DNA of 64,000 nucleotides from Craterostigma plantagineum (GCA_027422505.1 JAPQWV010000329.1:1-64000); one strand, 5' to 3'; counted from the stretch's first letter, positions 10,655 to 22,370 are shown. The notes: generated by a model not told the origin, from the letters alone. Numbers and translations are program-made.

Positions 10655-12229
10655 AAGGGACCGACGCTTTTTGATCTTGGGACCATCACGTAAAAAAAGG
10701 GGACCCGCACATAAGGTATGGTCCGTGCGCATATACACAAGGGACCGGTGCTATTTTTTCCAAGGGACCATCACGTAAAAATAGGGGACCCGCACGTAAA
10801 ATCAGGGCACCCGCGCATATTGCATTGGCGCTGATGGACGGGTCCCAAGCGTATATTAACGGGTCGTCTATCAATTTAGGGTTGGTCACGTGCGCTTATT
10901 GAGTCGTACCAATAATTGAACAATTATTGAGTATTGGGTCAAAAGTGTTTTCTAATCACATGTCAAATCACCCATCACGTTTGGTTTTATACAGAGAAAC
11001 AATTATTCAATAATTAAAAAAAAAGTATTCAACTAAACCTTAAACTAACATCCATGAAGACTTCAACTAAACATGTCCAAAATGTCCATTCTCCATACCT
11101 ACAATTTAACACTTCCATACTCAACCAAACAAATGGACCATACAGCTATGCTGGTCACGCAATATCCGTGCAGCCATAATGGAGCGATATGCTGAAATAT
11201 CAATTTGCCTTTGATATTCGAAAAATTCGGGCGTGTCAAACATAATCGTCTCCACCGTCAACGTCGCATGAACCACACAATCCAAGCTGCGGCCTTCTGG
11301 CTCCGATTCATTTTATTATTCAGCTTCACCTATGTGATAATATGGAACTTCAAACGCAATATGCGGAAAGAAACTCCGCCTGCAAAATATAACAAATGTT
11401 ACGACATGTTACTAATTAAATAAAATGATGGACATACGGATTGAAGCTACTTACGAACACTCTCCCGGCGAATTGCACCCGCGACACGCCCAACGAATCG
11501 TTAAGGACGAAGGTTTGCGTTGACACGTCAAAAATAAGCACTACCCAGTGATTTTTTGCTAACATGGGAGATATGATGTACTTGCATCGCACCAATTCAT
11601 CCTACGTGAGATGCTCCAACCAGCTCCGCCTGCTTGTCGACAATCCATTGAGGAATTCTAACATATCATCCACCGTCACTTTCGCATTCCTATTCAACTT
11701 CTGCGCCTTTCTAAAGTGATCGTCTTGCACGTAACTGGAAAGACGAGACGCGAGGATAATTATCGGAGTCCGCATAAATTCGCCTCAAGCAATCGAGATA
11801 TGAGTCAAGACAATTGGACTTGAGCATATCATCGAAGTGCAACATGTAGAACCCTGGGCATCCACGTCAAACATGTCACTTTCCCAAACCTTATCACTGC
11901 AAAGAATATTATGGTTATGTACGATAAATGAGTTTGACATCGAAAAAAAATTACCTAAATCCTGCCGCTGCAAGGTACTTGTCAATAAGCACCCGATCGG
12001 ATGCATGAATCAATTGACGACCGGAGAAGTTCATTCGCCTGAGGTACTTCTTGCTCCACTTCTCACTTCTATCTGATTCTGAATCCTCGTCACTTAGATC
12101 AACAACTTCAACGGGCGATTTGCCTCTTCTTCGCACTCCTCGGGAACTCGATGAAGCAGTAAAATCTCCAGCCTCAACCACCTCCACAGGTGTGGGAAAC
12201 TCTGAACAGCTACAATCGCTAAATAATAG

Positions 12230-12267
<38 letters not shown>

Positions 12268-13082
12268 GCCATGCCCACTGCTCTCAATCTGGGGGATTAC
12301 CTCAGCTTCAAGATTCCATCGGCTAGGACCCTCACCACCATCGCAGTGGCCACGGGAAAAAATAACCTCCACTCCCTGCAGAAGTAGGCCCGTCACACGG
12401 TCGAATAGCTCGTGTGCCGCCCCAACATCAAAAATACTGTCCCGAAAGTACGCCGCCTCCAACTCGTCTGCTGACGGCACTAACAAACCTCGTGGGACCG
12501 ATCGACGGCCTCTGTGATCGTCCTAAGACTCGGGCATGCTTTCCGAGGCTAATTCTTCGTCACCCACCTCTGCGTGCGTGGCGTAAAATCTTCTTCTTCG
12601 CGCATCGCGAAGGCCTGTTCAATGCCCGATATGCACTCGTATGCTAGTATCTAATTACAAATAATGCAAAAAATATTAGCAATTATTTATATGTCAAACG
12701 AAGGTATGCACAAAAGCTGAATTATAAATCACCTGAAGTGGTTGTACGAACCCACTAATCAGCCACTCCCGTGACTTCTCCCATAGATTTACCTTTACAG
12801 CGCGTATGAGCTTATTGAATGCCACGCTGCCCCAAGGTACTGGGAGGAGGCAAACCGATCTTTGACGAGATTAAGGACCCAGGACTGACGATGTCCTTCT
12901 TTGACGGTCAACTCATCAACACGGCGGCGGCGAAGTAGACGTCTGCCAACTTCAGCTTCTCGAAATTAACATCTTCCTCGTTCCTAGACAACTCCTCCAA
13001 TGCATGCTTGTCGTGCGATATGCGAATTGTTGATCTATCGCCAAAATGTCTGGCGGTGAATTGTGAGTCGCCGTTTACCGCC
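10655..13082. repeat. Direct repeat copy 1 (MULE 3' half), partner 18574-21012
   Basis: This 2.43-kb block is collinear with 18574-21012 with roughly 20 differences that I could count by eye. Homology starts at 'agggaccgacgc' on the left. It stops on the right inside the DUF1985 coding region at 'ccgtttaccgcc', where a Copia fragment begins here but the natural ORF continues in the other copy. A GAT/ATC run (12 repeats here, 13 in the partner) lies within. Confidence 0.9.
11120..13082 (-). pseudogene. DUF1985/Ulp1-type protease ORF of a MULE, truncated copy
   Basis: Same ORF as 19039-21327, minus strand. It keeps the region upstream of the protease (12094-12486, with an Asp run from the GAT repeat, and YLRRMNFSGRQLIHASD) and fragments of the protease. 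Compared with the other copy it has about ten extra single-base deletions, so the protease is broken into short frames. The DUF1985 N-terminal part is missing because the copy ends at 13082 against a Copia fragment. At one site it is better preserved: it has a serine codon (TCA) near 13033 where the other copy has a stop. Confidence 0.75.
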
Positions 13083-15955
13083 AATGGTGACTATGAGTCG
13101 GCCACGTTTTCCGCGGTCACAATCTTTTGCACGACTATGTAGCCATTCTCAACAAATCCACGTAACACGTGGTACTTTCTTTCTATATGTGTGGACCTAC
13201 TGTGAGATCTCGGTTCTTTCAGCTGAGCAATAGCGCCAGTATTGTTACACCACAATGTCAACGGCCTATCTGCTACAGAAACGACACCAAGGTCCTCCAA
13301 GAACTATCTCATCCAAATACCTTTCTTAGCTACCTCTAAGGCCGCTAGATACTCTGCTTCGCATATGGAATCTGCAAATAGTGCTCTGTTTGGAACTTTT
13401 CCAAGACACTGCTCCACCGTTTAGCGTAAACCGAATCCTGAAGTGGACTTTCCATCATCCACGTCCGATAGGAAATCCGAATTCGTATGTATTTCCACTT
13501 CCAACCCTCCACTACCATAGACTGGGGTATATCAGGATATTCTTGACTGTTGTACGGTGTCATCCGACACTGGAGTCTCGAAAGAGCTTCTGACGACTCT
13601 CCAAGAGTTACTTCGCGACCTGTTCCACCTTCTCGAACGAACTCTTCTTCGAGAAAGTGAGCCTGAAGGTCTACAACAATTCTCTGATCATCGTGGAAGT
13701 AAAACTGGTATCCCATGGAATCATTTGAATACCCGACAAAGCGTCCTTTCACAACCTTCGATTCTAATTTATCTGTCTCGAGCTTTTCCACGAATACGGG
13801 GCAACCAAATTCTAATATGATTTAAGCTCGGTTTTCGTCATGTCAATATCTGATAAGGAATACGATCAACAGACTTTGTAGGACATCTATTTAAAATGTG
13901 TGCTGTTGTCAACAGGGCATGACCCCACAACGATATGGGCAGGTCTATATACCTCAGCATAGATCGAACCTTATCCAACAGAGTTCGATTTCTATGTTTG
14001 GACACACCGTTCAACTACGGTGTTCCCGGCGGTGTCATCTGTGAAATGATCTCGTTCTCTTTCAATAAGTCGTCAAACTCGAGGCTTGTGTACTCGTCGC
14101 CTCGATCTGACGAACGACTTTAATGCTCTTTCCAGTCTGATTTTCCACCACAGCCTTGCACTCTTTGAATCCTTCAAAAGTATAAGACTTGTGCTTCATG
14201 AAATACCTTACCGAAGCGAGAGTGATCATCAGTTAAGGTAACAAAATAATGGAAGTTACTGCGAGCCGCTACCCGGAACGGTCCGCAATCATTCGTAGGG
14301 ATCAAATCGAGAACTTCTATGGCTCTCGTGGAAGTCCCTATGAAGGGCGACTTGGTCATATTTCCAAGATACAAAATTGCAAGTCGGATAGGAATCAGAC
14401 CCAAACGGCTTTATAATGCCGGTTTTCTCCAACTCAAGAATCTTCTATTCTCCAATATGACAGAGTCGAAGATGCCACAGCAGTCTCGAGTTCGACTCCA
14501 ATTTTTGTTAGTTGGTAATTGTGTTCACAGTTTTTGTTATATCTCGACATTTAGATAATACAATCCATTCAGTAAACTTGCACTTCCGACGGAATAATTT
14601 CCAAAATAAATTTGCATATATTATTACTAAAATGGAACTCGTAACCATTTTCGCTCAAAATGGAAATAGAAACAATATTCTTAATCCCCTTGGGCAAAAC
14701 TAAGCAGTTGGAAAACTGTAAACTATGTCTAGTAGATAGAACGAGAGTTCTTGATCCAATGTCGGTTGCCGGCACACTATGTCAGTTTCCTACATTGACC
14801 ATGCTCTCTTGGTCCGCCAGCTTCCTACTTCGTTCCAGACTCTGGTTCGGAATAGAGATGTGAGCACTAGCTCTCGAGTCTAAGATCCACGAAGCAGAAA
14901 ATACCGTCGTAGAACAATTAGTCTCTAAAACATAAGTTCTTTACCTGAGGCGGCTAGCTTCGGGCAATCGTTCTTCCAATGGCCAAGCCCATTGCAGTAA
15001 AGACATTTGTCCGTCGACTTGGAGCCTTAAAACATGTTCTTCTTGGCCTTGCCTTTCAAAATTCGTCCGTTGGGCATAGTAGGCTTGTCCGACTTTTTCT
15101 TTCTAGTCGACCATCGAGTCTTATCATTCGCGACAGGAACAATTTTCTATCCTTTCCCTTTTTCATCTGAGTCTGCGCCCCCGACAACTGTTTCATCAAC
15201 CCAATCAATGTTCTCGGCCTTTTTTCAGACTAAAATTCACAATGAACGAATTGAAGGAAGGTGGGAGCGACTGAAGTATGAGATTGTTCTGGAGCTCATT
15301 ATCCAAAGTCAGGTGCCTCAAGTCTTTCGATCCATTCGATAATCTTGAGCACATGCTTTCCGGCATCATTACCCTCAGCCGTTTTCCAATAAAATAGTTG
15401 CTCCGTCAGGGAATAGCGAGCACTCCTGGAATGTTTGCCAAAACGCTCCTTCAAATGAAGAAAAATGGCGCTCACTTCCATTTTCGAGTGAGCGCGCTAC
15501 AACTCGTTGCTCCTGGAAAGAAGTATATAGCCATTGACATTTGGCTCGTCTATCTGCCACTTGGCATACGCAGCCCGGTCCTCGTCACTCGCATCAGCCC
15601 TTGGGACTTGCGGTACGGGGAGAATTAAGGACATAAGTTAGCGACTCCATACCTAGGACTATCATCAGGTTACGGAGCCAGTCCACGTAGTTTGATCCCA
15701 CCAAACAGATTCTCTCAAATAGCATAGTAATAATGTCCGTCATTGCAGTAAATAGAAAGAAACGTAAAGCGCAGAAAATAAAGATCTAACTAGGTTTATC
15801 TTATCATCATCTAGCGCAAACTTTTTGTTTAGCTTGACTCCCACTATTTTTCTCTGTTTTTCTCGAAAAACTATCCTCCCGAGAAGAGTTTTGGAAACCT
15901 CGTTGAAAGCTTGCGCAAACACTACAACGTTATCTCCTACCAAATTCACCCACCA
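13083..15955 (-). pseudogene. Copia gag-pol fragment inside the MULE complex
   Basis: Reading the minus strand from right to left: gag start (LVGSNYVDWLRNLMIVLGME near 15680), gag core (LKERFGKHSRSARYSLTEQL, 15299-15481), a CCHC zinc knuckle near 14960-15000 (YCNGLGHWKNDCPKL), integrase (VTLTDDHSRFGKVF, 14174-14404), post-integrase segment (VKGRFVGYSNDSMGYQFYF, 13600-13791) and RNase H (LTLWCNNTGAIAQLKEPRS, 13091-13300). Most of the reverse transcriptase, with its YVDD region, is deleted around 13430-13500. It ends exactly at ENVADS with no 3' LTR, and no 5' LTR was seen. It is the same family as 39351-41105. The right edge with the transposase gene is approximate. Confidence 0.85.
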
Positions 15956-18250
15956 AAGGAAACCTATTTTTCTGGGTCGTCCACGTTGTGAACCAACAAG
16001 AGGAGACAACATGTCCATACTACTTTCAATGCGATCCGTTACCGGCCGTATAGTACCTTCGTATGCCAACTTTCAGATCTCCAAGGTATAATAATCGTGC
16101 ACTAATGAATACACCGGCACTTGGAACCACAAGCTGCAATCGCATGTGGACATGGGATACGATCGATGTCAAACATCATGCACGTGCATTTGCACAGTCC
16201 CAAATCGACCACCTCGTTCACATGCTGCCCGTACACGTTATATGTTAGATGCCCGACTTCCGACGCATGAAATTTTTGCGACTCGGCAAAATTCTCTCGT
16301 ATGATCGACTCCACCTTCAGCGTAAACCTAGTCATGTTCACGACGATTGAAGCTTCTACAGATCGCCGATGCTTATTGAACCATGATGATGTTAGTCGAT
16401 GAATCGAGTCCATCAATCCAATAATTAGAAGCTCTCTGTCCTTACGTAGAGACGCATTTATAGACTCGGATCGATTGGTCGTCATTATGTTGTATCTTGA
16501 TCTAGGGCAATATGCTCGCATCCATATTTCCTTTGGAACTTCGTCAATATATTTTGCCACGTCCTTGTATTTCTGTTCAAGCTGCCTAAAATGACGGTCG
16601 GACTCGCTCTTTGTGTAGGCAGTGGCGACATGCCAACAAATCGGGCACGCACCTTCCCTCTTCATTTTCGTCTTCACGTTTTGCTGAAGGTGCCATGCAC
16701 AGAAACCATGAAATGCATTCGGGAAAACGGTCGGAACTGCATTCTTTATCCTAGGGTTCCGATCAGAAATTATCACACGATCATCGCCATCCGCGACAAA
16801 ACGTCACAATCTCGAGAGAAACCACGTCCATGACTCCGTTCCCTCTGTCCCGTCGGCAAGACCCCATGCCACAGGATATTGATGGTAATCGCCGTCTTGC
16901 GCAATGGGAATCATCAGGACACCCTTATACTTCCCCTTCAAAAATTCGCGTCTATAGAAACGACTTTCCTCATGTACGTAAAGCCTCTGACGCATGTGCC
17001 GTATGCCAAGAGCATGTACTTGAACCGATTGTCTTCGTCCATATCCCAATCAGTGATACTGCCCTCATTGGCTTGCCTCACCGCATGTAAGTATGCCGAC
17101 AGTAAACCGTAGCAAGCGTCCCTGTTACCAACTAGTTCATTGGTCGTAATTTGTTTCCCTCTCTAAGCCTTGTAGTATGAAAACCACTCCCCTGCTCTGC
17201 ATCATCAACTGTATAGAACTGGGTGTCGGGATGTCTTTAGGAGCCCTGAAATTTTCCAACAACATGCTCGATACGAGCAACGAACTTCCCTGGCGATGTC
17301 TCCGGCGCCGATGAGACACGCCACACGTGTGTGTGTTGCTGTACTGTCGTATTGAGAAAAAGGTGGAGTTCTTATCCTGTGCAGCTCGTACTCGCCATTG
17401 ACAGTTCTCCTTGGCACATTTCACTACGTAAAGGGTTTTGTTTGACCTATCCACTTGGAGTTCGAAGCATGCAGCGACTGTGACTTTAGTGATTTCATTT
17501 TTGAATGCCTTCTTGCTAAGAAATTTTTGTCCAACGTATAGGGTCGAACCATCGGTAAACGAATAGGTACCATCTTCAGCCACATCTAGAGCGTCGTTGT
17601 GCTCATCGACATCAAACTCGTCGTCATCATCATCATCATCATCTCTAGCACCTTGCTCGTTTTCATTTTCATCTTCCTGTCCGACTTGCTCGTTTTCATT
17701 ATCATAATCTTGGCCGCCCATTCCGGAGTAATCGCCTAAATAGCCACTGTTTTCATTACTTTGGTAAGGAGGGTTGTAAGATGTGCTGGGAAAACCCTCA
17801 AATGGTTGAATTTCTGCATTTGTATCGCACTGCACTATAAGGCCGGCGTCGAACCCCGACAAATCATATCATGAGGTTGATGTGGCGGTGCAGCACTGAC
17901 GGATAACTCAAGTTGCACGTGAGGATGTGGTCTTGATCGTGGACAACCAAAACCAAGGTACGCCTGTACGCCGTAATCATTCTCGATTCAAGATGGGGCG
18001 CACATAATTGTAGTCTATGCAAGGCATTAGCTATCCTAAGTTTGGTATTGTCGTTGCGTAACGACAATGCATTCAATATCTCGTTAGTGAGATCCACTAA
18101 CGTGCCTGAATAGTCATCGACCAAGATTGATTGGCACTGGCAACTTGGATCGGGAACCCAGTTCGACGTATTGTCATCGCCAATTGTCCACTGACCATCA
18201 CTTGAAAATAAATGCTCGTGTTCGTCATGATTATCACCTATAAAAGACAA
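15956..18250 (-). pseudogene. Mutator-like (MuDR/mudrA) transposase pseudogene
   Basis: Reading the minus strand from 18250: an N-terminal region with an acidic Asp run; the MuDR zinc-binding domain (FLSKKAFKNEITKVTVAACF, then CAKENCQWRVRA and SNTHTC); the MULE catalytic domain; a SWIM zinc finger (CKCTCMMFDIDRIPCPHAIAAC); and a GRPRK tail near 15990. Catalytic acids are visible: Asp in SIDANF followed by LKGKYKG, Asp in ISDRNPRIKNAV, Glu in TTNRSESINA. Lesions: frameshift near 17862, frameshift plus stop near 17150-17180, a one-base loss in a T run right after SIDANF near 16950, and TGA for an expected Arg near 16802. The family normally excises and inserts MULEs in the nucleus. A Copia fragment separates it from the Ulp1-type ORF. 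Confidence 0.92.
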
Positions 18251-18446
18251 ATGTAGGTAATTTTTCTTAAGGACGATGATGTAGAAGAAGAATAATTAGG
18301 TGAGCTTGCGCGTTAGAATGAATGCTTTATGCTGCAAAATGGTCGTGCAGCTTTTAATACATTCATGAGTTGTTTTAAATTAATTTGTTTTGTTTTTTTT
18401 TTTAATAAAATTAAGGGATTAGAAGAAGATGATTAATTAGATACAA
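18251..18446. other. No gene; presumed 5' leader of the mudrA pseudogene
   Basis: This is the AT-rich stretch upstream of the transposase start, with a T run near 18390. I see no clear terminal inverted repeat, so the outer end of this element could not be fixed. Confidence 0.35.
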
Positions 18447-18810
18447 GGGACCCACACATAAGGTAAGGTCCGTCCGTGCTTCGATCCAAGGGACCGGTGC
18501 TTTTTTGATCTGGGGACCATCACGTGAAAACAGGAGAAACGCACATAAGGTAAGGTCGCTCGCATATACACAAGGGACCGACGCTTTTTGATCTTGGGAC
18601 CATCACGTAAAAAAAGGGGACCCGCACATAAGGTATGGTCCGTGCGCATATACACAAGGGACCGGTGCTATTTTTTCCAAGGGACCATCACGTAAAAATA
18701 GGGGACCCGCACGTAAAATCAGGGCACCCGCGCATATTGCATTGGCGCTGATGGACGGGTCCCAAGCATATATTAACGGGTCGTCTATCAATTTAGGGTT
18801 GGTCACGTGC
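18447..18810. repeat. Subterminal GGGACC array, left side of MULE copy 2
   Basis: About ten GGGACC/GGTCCC motifs occur in 360 bases, in a loose unit of 'gggaccatcacgtaaaa', 'gggacccgcacataaggt' and 'gcatatacacaagggaccg'. The unit appears at least twice in tandem (18447-18573 and 18574-18700). The partner at 10655-10870 carries only the inner part. Such arrays near MULE ends could bind transposase. No function is shown here. Confidence 0.7.
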
Positions 18811-20155
18811 GCTTATTGAGTCGTACCAATAATTGAACAATTATTGAGTATTGGGTCAAAAGTGTTTTCTAATCACATGTCAAATCACCCATCACGTTTG
18901 GTTTTATACAGAGAAACAATTATTCAATAATTAAAAAAAAAGTATTCAACTAAACCTTAAACTAACATCCATGAAGACTTCAACTAAACCATGTCCAAAA
19001 TGTCCATTCTCCATACCTACAATTTAACACTTCCATACTCAACCAAACAAATGGACCATACAGCTATGCTGGTCACGCAATATCCGTGCAGCCATAATGG
19101 AGCGATATGCTGAAATATCAATTTGCCTTTGATATTCGAAAAATTCGGGCGTGTCAAACATAATCGTCTCCACCGTCAACGTCGCATGAACCCCACAATC
19201 CAAGCTGCCGGCCTTCTGGCTCCGATTCATTTTATTATTCAGCTTCACCTATGTGATAATATGGAACTTCAAACGCAAATATGCGGAAAGAAACTCCGCC
19301 TGCAAAATATAACAAATGTTACGAACATGTTACTAATTAAATAAAAATGATGGACATACGGATTGAAGCTACTTACGAACACTCTCCCGGCGAATTGCAC
19401 CCGCGACACGCCCAACGAATCGTTAAGGACGAAGGTTTGCGTTGACACGTCAAAAATAAGCACTACCCAGTGATTTTTTACTAACATGGGAGATATGATG
19501 TACTTGCATCGCACCAATTCATCCTACGTGAGATGCTCCAACCAGCTCCGACTGCTTGTCGACAATCCATTGAGGAATTCTAACATATCATCCACCGTCA
19601 CTTTCGCATTCCTATTCAACTTCTGCGCCTTTCTAAAGTGATCGTCTTGCACGTAACTTGGAAAGACGAGACGCGAGGATAATTATCGGAGTCCGCATAA
19701 ATTCGCTTCAAGCAATCGAGATATGAGTCAAGACAATTGGACTTGAGCATATCATCGAAGAGCAACATGTAGAACCCTTGGGCATCCACGTCAAACATGT
19801 CACTTTCCCAAACCTTATCACTGCAAAAGAATATTATGGTTATGTACGATAAATGAGTTTGACATCGAAAAAAAAATTACCTAAATCCTGCCGCTGCAAG
19901 GTACTTGTCAATAAGCACCCGATCGGATGCATGAATCAATTGACGACCGGAGAAGTTCATTCGCCTGAGGTACTTCTTGCTCCACTTCTCACTTCTATCT
20001 GATTCTGAATCCTCGTCACTTAGATCAACAACTTCAACGGGCGATTTGCCTCTTCTTCGCACTCCTCGGGAACTCGATGAAGCAGTAAAATCTCCAGCCT
20101 CAACCACCTCCACAGGTGTGGGAAACTCTGAACAGCTACAATCGCTAAATAATAG

Positions 20156-20196
<41 letters not shown>

Positions 20197-21012
20197 GCCA
20201 TGCCCACTGCTCTCAATCTGGGGGATTACCTCAGCTTCAAGATTCCATCGGCTAGGACCCTCACCACGATCGCAGTGGCCACGGGAAAAAATAACCTCCA
20301 CTCCCTGCAGAAGTAGGCCCGTCACACGGTCGAATAGCTCGTGTGCCGCCCCAACATCAAAAATACTGTCCCGAAAGTACGCCGCCTCCAACTCGTCTGC
20401 TGACGGCACTAACAAACCTCGTGGGACCGATCGACGGCCTCTGTGACCGTCCTAAGACTCGGGCATGCTTTCCGAGGCTAATTCTTCGTCACCCACCTCT
20501 GCGTGCGTGGCGTAAAATCTTCTTCTTCGCGCATCGCGAAGGCCTGTTCAATGCCCGATATGCACTCGTATGCTAGTATCTAGTTACAAATAATGCAAAA
20601 AATATTAGCAATTATTTATATGTCAAACGAAGGTATGCACAAAAGCTGAATTATAAATCACCTGAAGTGGTTGTACGAACCCACTAATCAGCCACTCCCG
20701 TGACTTCTCCCATAGATTTACCTTTACAGCGCGTATGAGCTTATTGAATGCCACGCTGCCCCAAGGTACTGGGAGGAGGCAAACCGATCTTTGACGAGAT
20801 TAAGGACCCAGGGACTGACGATGTCCTTCTTTGACGGTCAACTCATCAACACGGCGGCGGCGAAGTAGACGTCTGCCAACTTCAGCTTCTCGAAATTAAC
20901 ATCTTCCTCGTTCCTAGACAACTCCTCCAATGCATGCTTGTCGTGCGATATGCGAATTGTTTATCTATCGCCAAAATGTCTGGCGGTGAATTGTGAGTCG
21001 CCGTTTACCGCC
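18574..21012. repeat. Direct repeat copy 2 (MULE 3' half), partner 10655-13082
   Basis: This is the more complete of the two copies: upstream it continues into the DUF1985 coding region without a break. It differs from copy 1 mainly by single-base indels in homopolymers, a few substitutions and one extra GAT triplet. Confidence 0.9.
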
Positions 21013-21327
21013 GGTATTCCTCAGCCCGGTGATTACGCAATATTCCAATTTTGAAAATCGAAGTGGCTTGTCGCCAACAATCATCCACAGCTCTTCGCGG
21101 CTGTGCAGCCTCGTTTGCCTCTGGATGAGGTACCACAACAACTGACCCGAGAGGTTAAAATCAAAGTCGGCACTAACAAGTCGGCCGAACGAACTCTCAT
21201 TCGTAAAAATTTCCCACTCGTGGTGGTTCAGACATTGTCTTATCAGCTGGCTGGCCTCGCCGTATAACGAGTTCAGCCTTACACGGATATCAGGAACTCC
21301 GTCCCCTGTGTCGAGCTACTTCTTCAT
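19039..21327 (-). pseudogene. MULE-encoded DUF1985 plus Ulp1-like (C48) cysteine protease ORF
   Basis: Minus strand. The N-terminal part (21327-21000) reads GQLLWYLIQRQTRLHSREEL, then PLRFSKLEYCVITGL, the DUF1985 signature of plant transposon proteins. A middle part has an Asp run and YLRRMNFSGRQLIHASD. The C-terminal part is a Ulp1/C48 fold: NHWVVLIFDV (catalytic His), FVLNDSLG (Asp) and SQKAGSLDCGVHA (Gln and catalytic Cys). Active family members cleave SUMO-like conjugates. Transposon-borne forms are known in Arabidopsis Kaonashi MULEs. A stop near the start (MKK then TAG), another near 20962 and frameshifts around 20160 and 19620 break it, although some could be introns. GGGACC arrays flank it. 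No transposase is attached to this copy. Confidence 0.82.
20158..20195. repeat. ATC/GAT microsatellite in the Ulp1-type ORF
   Basis: About 13 ATC triplets encode poly-Asp on the minus strand. The duplicate at 12233-12267 has one triplet fewer. The mudrA pseudogene has a similar short ATC run near 17623-17640. Confidence 0.85.
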
Positions 21328-21399
21328 CACAACCTAATTTATACGTAAAACACATTTTAGCTAATTACGTGGTATGAATATTGAAAATAGAAAACCCTT

Positions 21400-21880
21400 A
21401 TGCACATATGCGCAGAGGAGCGCATCGCATACGCTGAGATTCAAGCATAGATACGCATGAGACCCCTGCGCATCTGCGCGGTCCTAGCGCGGGTTCCCTG
21501 CGTATAAGCGCGGGTCCTGGTCATAGTGTGCAGGTCCCCTGCTTATAACGCGCGGGTCCCGAACTTGCACGCGCGCAATGACACGGGACCCGCCCATTAT
21601 TTTTAGGGGACCCGAGCGTTTAAACAGGGGACAGCGCTAATACGCAGGGGACCCGTGCTGGGGACCATCATCTTGTGGGCGGGTCCCATGAAATAAAAAA
21701 GGTCCCCTGCTCATAAGCGGGTTTCATGTGCTTGCAAGCACGGGACCCATGCATTAAAAAGCCTTGCAAGCACAATTCCTACACTTGCAAGCACAGCTCC
21801 TAAACTAGCAAGCACGGGTCCTATGCAACGAAGCACTGTCCTATGCTTGCAAGCACCGCACCAAATTAGGGTTCAATGGG
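21400..21880. repeat. Subterminal GGGACC / cttgcaagcac array, right side of MULE copy 2
   Basis: About a dozen GGGACC or GGTCCC motifs (cgggacccgccc, ggggacccgagc, ggggacccgtgc, caggtcccctgc and others) are followed by five or so cttgcaagcac repeats (21731-21865). No ORF is present. The array ends about 490 bases before the start codon of the CAF-like gene. Confidence 0.75.
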
Positions 21881-22370
21881 TCGTTTCCAGATCCCCTTCT
21901 CGCGTTGAATTGAGAAGACGAAGAGTAGATCACATACCTCCACTCTTTGGGTGTTCGCGTTGAATGCCATTGTCGATTGAGTCGATTGATTGATGTTCGG
22001 ATTTGGGTTTGAGTTGCAGAGAAAACGATTTGCAGTGTAGGGGCGGGAGAGAACGCTAACTAAAAGTGAAAGTGGTTGGTTTTCTTTTTTACTTTTACCC
22101 TTCTATCACGGGTCTGATGTTTCAGTTTCGCTACAGTATAACTGAAAAACCTTTAATTAATTTTTACGTTAAGTGTTGTGGAGGTTGTTGATTGCCATTA
22201 AATAAGGGTAAAATAGTCTTTAGCACAGAGTTAGTAAGGATACAAATGGTAAAATCCGATTTTGGGTGAAATTTTTTAAAAGATGATCAATTCAAAGTTT
22301 AGTTACCTAAAAATCCCAAATCCCCAATTCTAAACAACCTTACCAGCCATAACACAATCGTGACAAAATC
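21881..22370 (+). promoter_or_regulatory. Upstream region of the CAF-like gene, bounded by MULE sequence
   Basis: No ORF and no confident TATA box were picked out. It lies between the MULE array and the start codon, so it must contain the promoter and 5' UTR unless these extend into the transposon. A T-rich stretch at 22081-22100 and AT-rich DNA at 22140-22340 are visible. Confidence 0.4.

Noticed and set aside
12051..12326. Plus-strand frame with a poly-His run (also 19977-20255)
   Set aside because: It is the antisense reading of the GAT repeat that encodes poly-Asp in the minus-strand protease ORF.
19039..21327. Host SUMO protease gene
   Set aside because: The DUF1985 partner, duplication next to mudrA, motif arrays and several lesions indicate a transposon ORF.
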